NCBI RefSeq assembly: GCF_902635505.1
Contig: NC_045429.1
Coordinates: 35,162,257-35,226,256, forward strand
From: Sarcophilus harrisii
Taxonomy: Eukaryota; Chordata; Mammalia; Dasyuromorphia; Dasyuridae
Length of the DNA stretch: 64,000 nucleotides
Reading direction: 5' to 3'
Below, piece after piece: positions 60,301 to 64,000 of this stretch. Both the position numbers and the translations under genes were made by a program. The notes beneath the pieces are model-generated. The model ran no database searches, was not told the origin of the DNA, and saw only the letters and a program-made list of their open reading frames with translations. Within the stretch, counting starts at the first letter, position 1, and each line of letters starts with the position of its first letter.

Positions 60301-60983
60301 TCTTTTGACAGTAAATATATGATAGACTTTACTACTAGTAAAAACAAAAACTGATTATACCAATTTTTATGTCAAGAAACCTTTTGTGATTGAAACAAGA
60401 TTAGGAAAAATTGGCTTCTATTTTGTTGAAGAAGCACCTAGGTTGATACCGAGAAGCATGATCACAGTCCTTATGCATATATGGAAGAACTAAAAATCCA
60501 GGCACCTATTAAAGGTAACCAATTTTCCACCATTGAAGTTTCCTCCTTATCATAGCCCTAACCAATTAATCAAATATACTCTATACCTCCAATGGAAAAA
60601 ATTTCAAAACCTCAATTGTATAAAAAAGCTTTGACTTCTAACTTTTAAGACATTTAATAACTATGTTATAATTTTTCTTCTGGAGCAAAATTAAAATCTA
60701 GTCCCTCTTCCACATGAAAATCCCTTAAAATATTTGATAATAGGCTATTCAGTCTATATCCCCTTACTCTTCTCTTCTCAATGGCACTTCTGGGATTTAT
60801 TTTGAAATTTGACTTTGAATCATCTTCTAATTTTTTTTTTCAAACTAGTTCATCTAACCTCCTATTAGGTAATCATACAAGGAACTCAACAGTTCCTATA
60901 ACTTCTATGTCTATTCTAGAGGACATGTTTATTTTAATTGAAATACATGTACAAATTATTAACCAACTTGTTCAAATTATTAC

Positions 60984-62932
60984 CTTGCTTTTTTCCTTTA
61001 GTGGCTTGAACATCTCTTTAATCTCAGTACCGTCTACTTCACAGTAGGATTCTTTTAATCTTGAAAGTGTCTTTAAATTGAAGACATCCTCCTCTACTTT
61101 CTTGGTTTCTGCAACTTATTCCTAACACCCCCAACCACCAAGTGAGTTCCCTTTGGTGGTTATAGTATTTTTTTCAATTATTAGATGTTCTTGATTTGAA
61201 GTACTGAAACCTCTTACTGCTTTCCTTCTTAGGATCTTTAGTTCATGTTAATAATCTGAGAATTCGGAATCTATCAGATATTTCTTGTGCATTATTCATG
61301 TCTTCTCCTTTATTTGGAATCTCCATAAAGATAGTAATAGCTGTCAAAATTGTCTGTTGACTCTCCCTTTTTATTAGGAATATTCATGATATTTAGATCA
61401 TCTTTGGGAATTTTCAAAAGTTTTATCTTTTCTTTCAGTTTTCTCATAAGTCTCCAAAAGAGGCCTGCCATATTATGTTCTATTGATTCTGCCTTCAGAG
61501 TTTTGTTAAGCTTCTTGATACCCACCACCATGTGTTCTACTGAACACACATTTCTGCTTCACTGTTTTAGGAGACTGCTTAACACTTTTCATATTTTCTA
61601 TTGGTCTTCTGATCCTGGTCAGATCTTTTTCTGATTCGTTATTTAATCAAGAGGCATTCTTGTTCTTTGACCAATTCGAAGGGTGATTCTAAGTTTTCCT
61701 TAGAAGTCTCCTGTGGTCCAACAGATCCAGATCTTCAGATGAGTGAGCTTTTTGCTTTGGAACCTCCTGCTTGACATTTCTGTTGCTTCTGTGACTCTTC
61801 CTATGGTTACCAGAGGATCTTTTTCCTTAGGAGTCTTCAGCAGTTTTTCACTGCACACCGCAATCTCCTCTGGTTCTGCCTTGTTCTGAGGGGTTCTCAT
61901 CAGTCTCTTGACCACTGTTAGATGCTCACCAAGCTCACATTTTCATTTGGGAGTCTTCATAAGCTTCAGCATTGGTGAGCTCTTCCATCTCAATTTGCTT
62001 TACTGCCCTTATCAGCTTTTTTTGGACTTTTGACATTGGAGGCAAAACATACTACTTGCTTTGGTTTGTCCTAAGATTTTTCTAAGTTTTCCCATCATCT
62101 CATCAGAATCTGCTACTTCCTTGTCTTGTCCTTGTAGAGTCATCCTAAGTTCCCTGATGCCACTTCAGATTGATTTTATTTTTTGCTTTGGGGTTTTTAT
62201 TACTTTATCCTTCATGCCTCTTAGCTCATGCTTGATGTTTACTCAGGTTCTTGGGGCAATCATCTCATCTGGACACATATCTGGCTTCAGACTTGGCATT
62301 TTGTTACCTCCTATTGAAGAATACTTTTCACTTTGCAATTAAGTTCTTATGTGTTTTGGGATCCTTGCTGGCTGGTGGTGATAAGTTACTCTTTATTTGA
62401 TCTAATTTTTAAGGAAATTGTGACTCCTAAGTGATCTAACATTTTTTGTTTTTTTATTTTTAGGGATGGAATTTAGGCATTTTAGGAATTTTGTGTCCCC
62501 TTTGGAATTTCAAGATGATGGTTCTTCTCCCGGTAAAGTGCTAAGCCTTGGATTTGGTGTTTTTTGATGACGTCAGTCTACATTTTGTTCCACTGACAGT
62601 TTATATTTTTGTGTAGCCCTCTCTCATTTACCTTTTTTAATTTTCCTTCTAAATATGTAACTTGTTGGTTTTCTGGTATTTTAATTCTGTTAAGATAGAA
62701 CATTGGTTCATTTTCCTTTGGTATATAAGTCTTCAGCCTTTTTTAAGCTTGATATTAATATTTTATGATCTTCTCCATCAACAACTGGATTACTTCATCA
62801 CTTTCCATTCCAGGGATTTTAATTATAATATCTCCTGCCCCTGTCAGTTTCTTGGCAAATGGCCTCATAAAAAATGCTTTGAGCCAATAATTCTTGTGTG
62901 GCATCCTGAGTAGCAGATATCTTGTCTCTTTC
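60984..62932 (-). pseudogene. MKI67P: MKI67 copy 2, Ki-67 repeat exon
   Basis: 1,949 bp between acceptor 'ctgctattacag'-like sequence and donor GCAAG|gtaata (60978-60983), nearly the same length as in copy 1. Pieces: VIKTPKQKIKSI (about 62190), VKRLMRTPQNKAEPEE (61868-61915), VGIKKLNKTLKAESIEHNMAG within the 79-aa frame 61310-61549. In-frame TGA at 61943-61945, shared with copy 1. Confidence 0.78.
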
Positions 62933-63071
62933 CTGTAATAGCAGAATACAGATAATTATGAAACAAAAAATATTCTCCCCTCACTAATATGGAGAGTAAT
63001 TCTTCTTTATGAAATATGTAAAATTCAAGGTCTACCATTACCTCTAATTGTTTTGTATTCTCATGGTTTCC

Positions 63072-64000
63072 TGACAGTCTGCATACTCAACAACCTGGTT
63101 CAGAAGAAAGTGAACAGACACAAACAGGTGGGGAAGCAATAAGCAGAGATAGTTTATTGTTAGAGCATATAGACTTTTATATCCCCAAACTGCATGACTA
63201 GCATAAGAGAAAAATGTTCTTGGTCAATGCCCTCACATTCACATGCCTGTGACAAATTTTGTGTTCCCATGAAGTAAAACCCTGAAGCAAGACACTTATG
63301 TAATAAATTTCAGGAACTTAGGAAAAGTCTTTGGAAATCTATGTTCCGGGAGATACATGAACTCAGAAGAAAGCTATGTTCCAGGAGATATGCGAACTCA
63401 GCAAAAGTCTTTTGATCTAGCACTAACTCCTCCTGAGCCCATAACACTTATCATTTTTTATTTCCTAAGAATTTATCTACACCTGTCTGTCATGACTTTC
63501 TAAATGGGAAATCTGATCACATACACTTTTTTATAGTGAGGGACTTTGCTTTCAAATAGTAAAAAACAATTTCAATATTCCAAGTAAGGAACAGATTAAA
63601 AAAGTATCATGACAAATACAACTAACATTAATATATCTTGCACCCATGTCCCAATAATTGTTGGACGTTTAAACCAGTTAATAATCTTTTCTATTTTTGA
63701 AGGTATCAAATCCTGATCAGCATCATATCTTTTGCTACCTTACACAAATCCTCAGTATCAAGATTACATTAGAATTCCTCAAAAGACCAGTCAGATCATA
63801 ATCTTATACTACTTATATCACTCCCAATGAGTATCATTATATTCAAGTTTTGTCACAAAGAATTGGTTATATCTATAATCCCAGACGAGTGTATATCTAA
63901 AATTTAACATGGCAATCTCATCTCCAAAGGCTACAATAGCCTTTTCCAAATTGATTGACATCTGAAAAAAATTTTCATCAATTTGAGCTTGTTTTCTGGA
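63072..64000 (-). mobile_element. Class II (ERVK-like) endogenous retrovirus, 3' end, runs off window
   Basis: Minus-strand fossil inserted in MKI67 copy 2. The 3' LTR spans about 63080-63446, with a TATA-like 'gatataaaag' near 63180, 'aataaa' near 63160 and TG...CA ends. Next to it is a purine-rich tract, then interior sequence to the window edge. At 63750-64000 pieces resemble the betaretroviral Env transmembrane subunit (a core-helix-like and 'NDTHW'-like stretch). It appears broken within the part seen. The 5' half is outside. Confidence 0.7.

Larger units (their letters stand above)
57700..63071 (-). pseudogene. MKI67P: MKI67 (Ki-67) unprocessed pseudogene, copy 2 (partial)
   Basis: Second minus-strand copy, upstream of and head-to-tail with copy 1 (offset about 16.8 kb at the repeat exon, about 17.1 kb at the 3' end). 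It has the repeat exon, the short exon and a shortened terminal exon. Everything 5' of 63.07 kb is displaced by an ERV, so FHA exons, if present, lie outside the window. In the best stretch (61.73-61.96 kb against 44.93-45.15 kb) the copies are close to 90% identical by eye; elsewhere they are lower, with indels. Confidence 0.78.

Noticed and set aside
57700-63071. Copy 2 as a recent assembly duplication
   Set aside because: The copies differ by many substitutions and indels, including an approximately 0.6 kb deletion and lost splice sites.

Overview
The window reads as marsupial nuclear DNA: AT-rich, CpG-poor and packed with old mammalian repeats (L1, L2, CR1/L3-type, MIR, hAT). The lineage clue is the copies of the tRNA-type marsupial SINE (box near 'gtggatagagcaccagccc'), Ther-1-type SINEs and marsupial-type L1 3' ends. 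I cannot name the species. No intact protein-coding gene is visible. All calls were made by eye and from memory of family sequences; no search was run.

1-40 kb is a repeat graveyard. It begins with a 0.4 kb GGAA microsatellite and continues with fragments of L1, L2 and SINEs. LTRs have inserted into many of these, and the junctions can often be read to the base. LTRs inside older L1/L2 sequence lie at 6561-7152 (L2), 8548-8864, 20692-20996, 23439-23901 and 27921-28313 (all L1). A collapsed two-LTR provirus remnant lies at 4480-5421, and further solo LTRs at 31.2-33.3 kb. Those with readable target duplications fall into two classes: 6 bp (class II-like) and 4 bp (class I-like).

40.7-51.4 kb and 57.7-63.1 kb are the main find: two head-to-tail copies, on the minus strand, of an unprocessed pseudogene of MKI67 (Ki-67 antigen). 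Copy 1 keeps recognisable pieces from the N-terminal FHA domain (about 50.1-48.6 kb), through the Ki-67 repeat exon (46122-44183), to the C-terminal LRSRR-type region (42.8-40.7 kb). Its splice sites are still visible. Upstream of it is a CpG island with CCAAT and GC boxes (50.5-51.35 kb), which looks like the original promoter. Copy 2 keeps the repeat exon (62932-60984) and the 3' part, but has lost about 0.6 kb of the terminal exon and some splice sites. At about 63.08 kb it is cut by a class II (ERVK-like) endogenous retrovirus on the minus strand that runs off the window. Both copies share an in-frame stop in the same Ki-67 repeat unit, so the gene was probably dead before it was duplicated.

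Between the two copies (51.4-57.7 kb) lie a degenerate repeat next to the island, an L2 element split by a SINE and an LTR, a SINE, about 1.9 kb of unassigned AT-rich sequence and a truncated L1 3' end.
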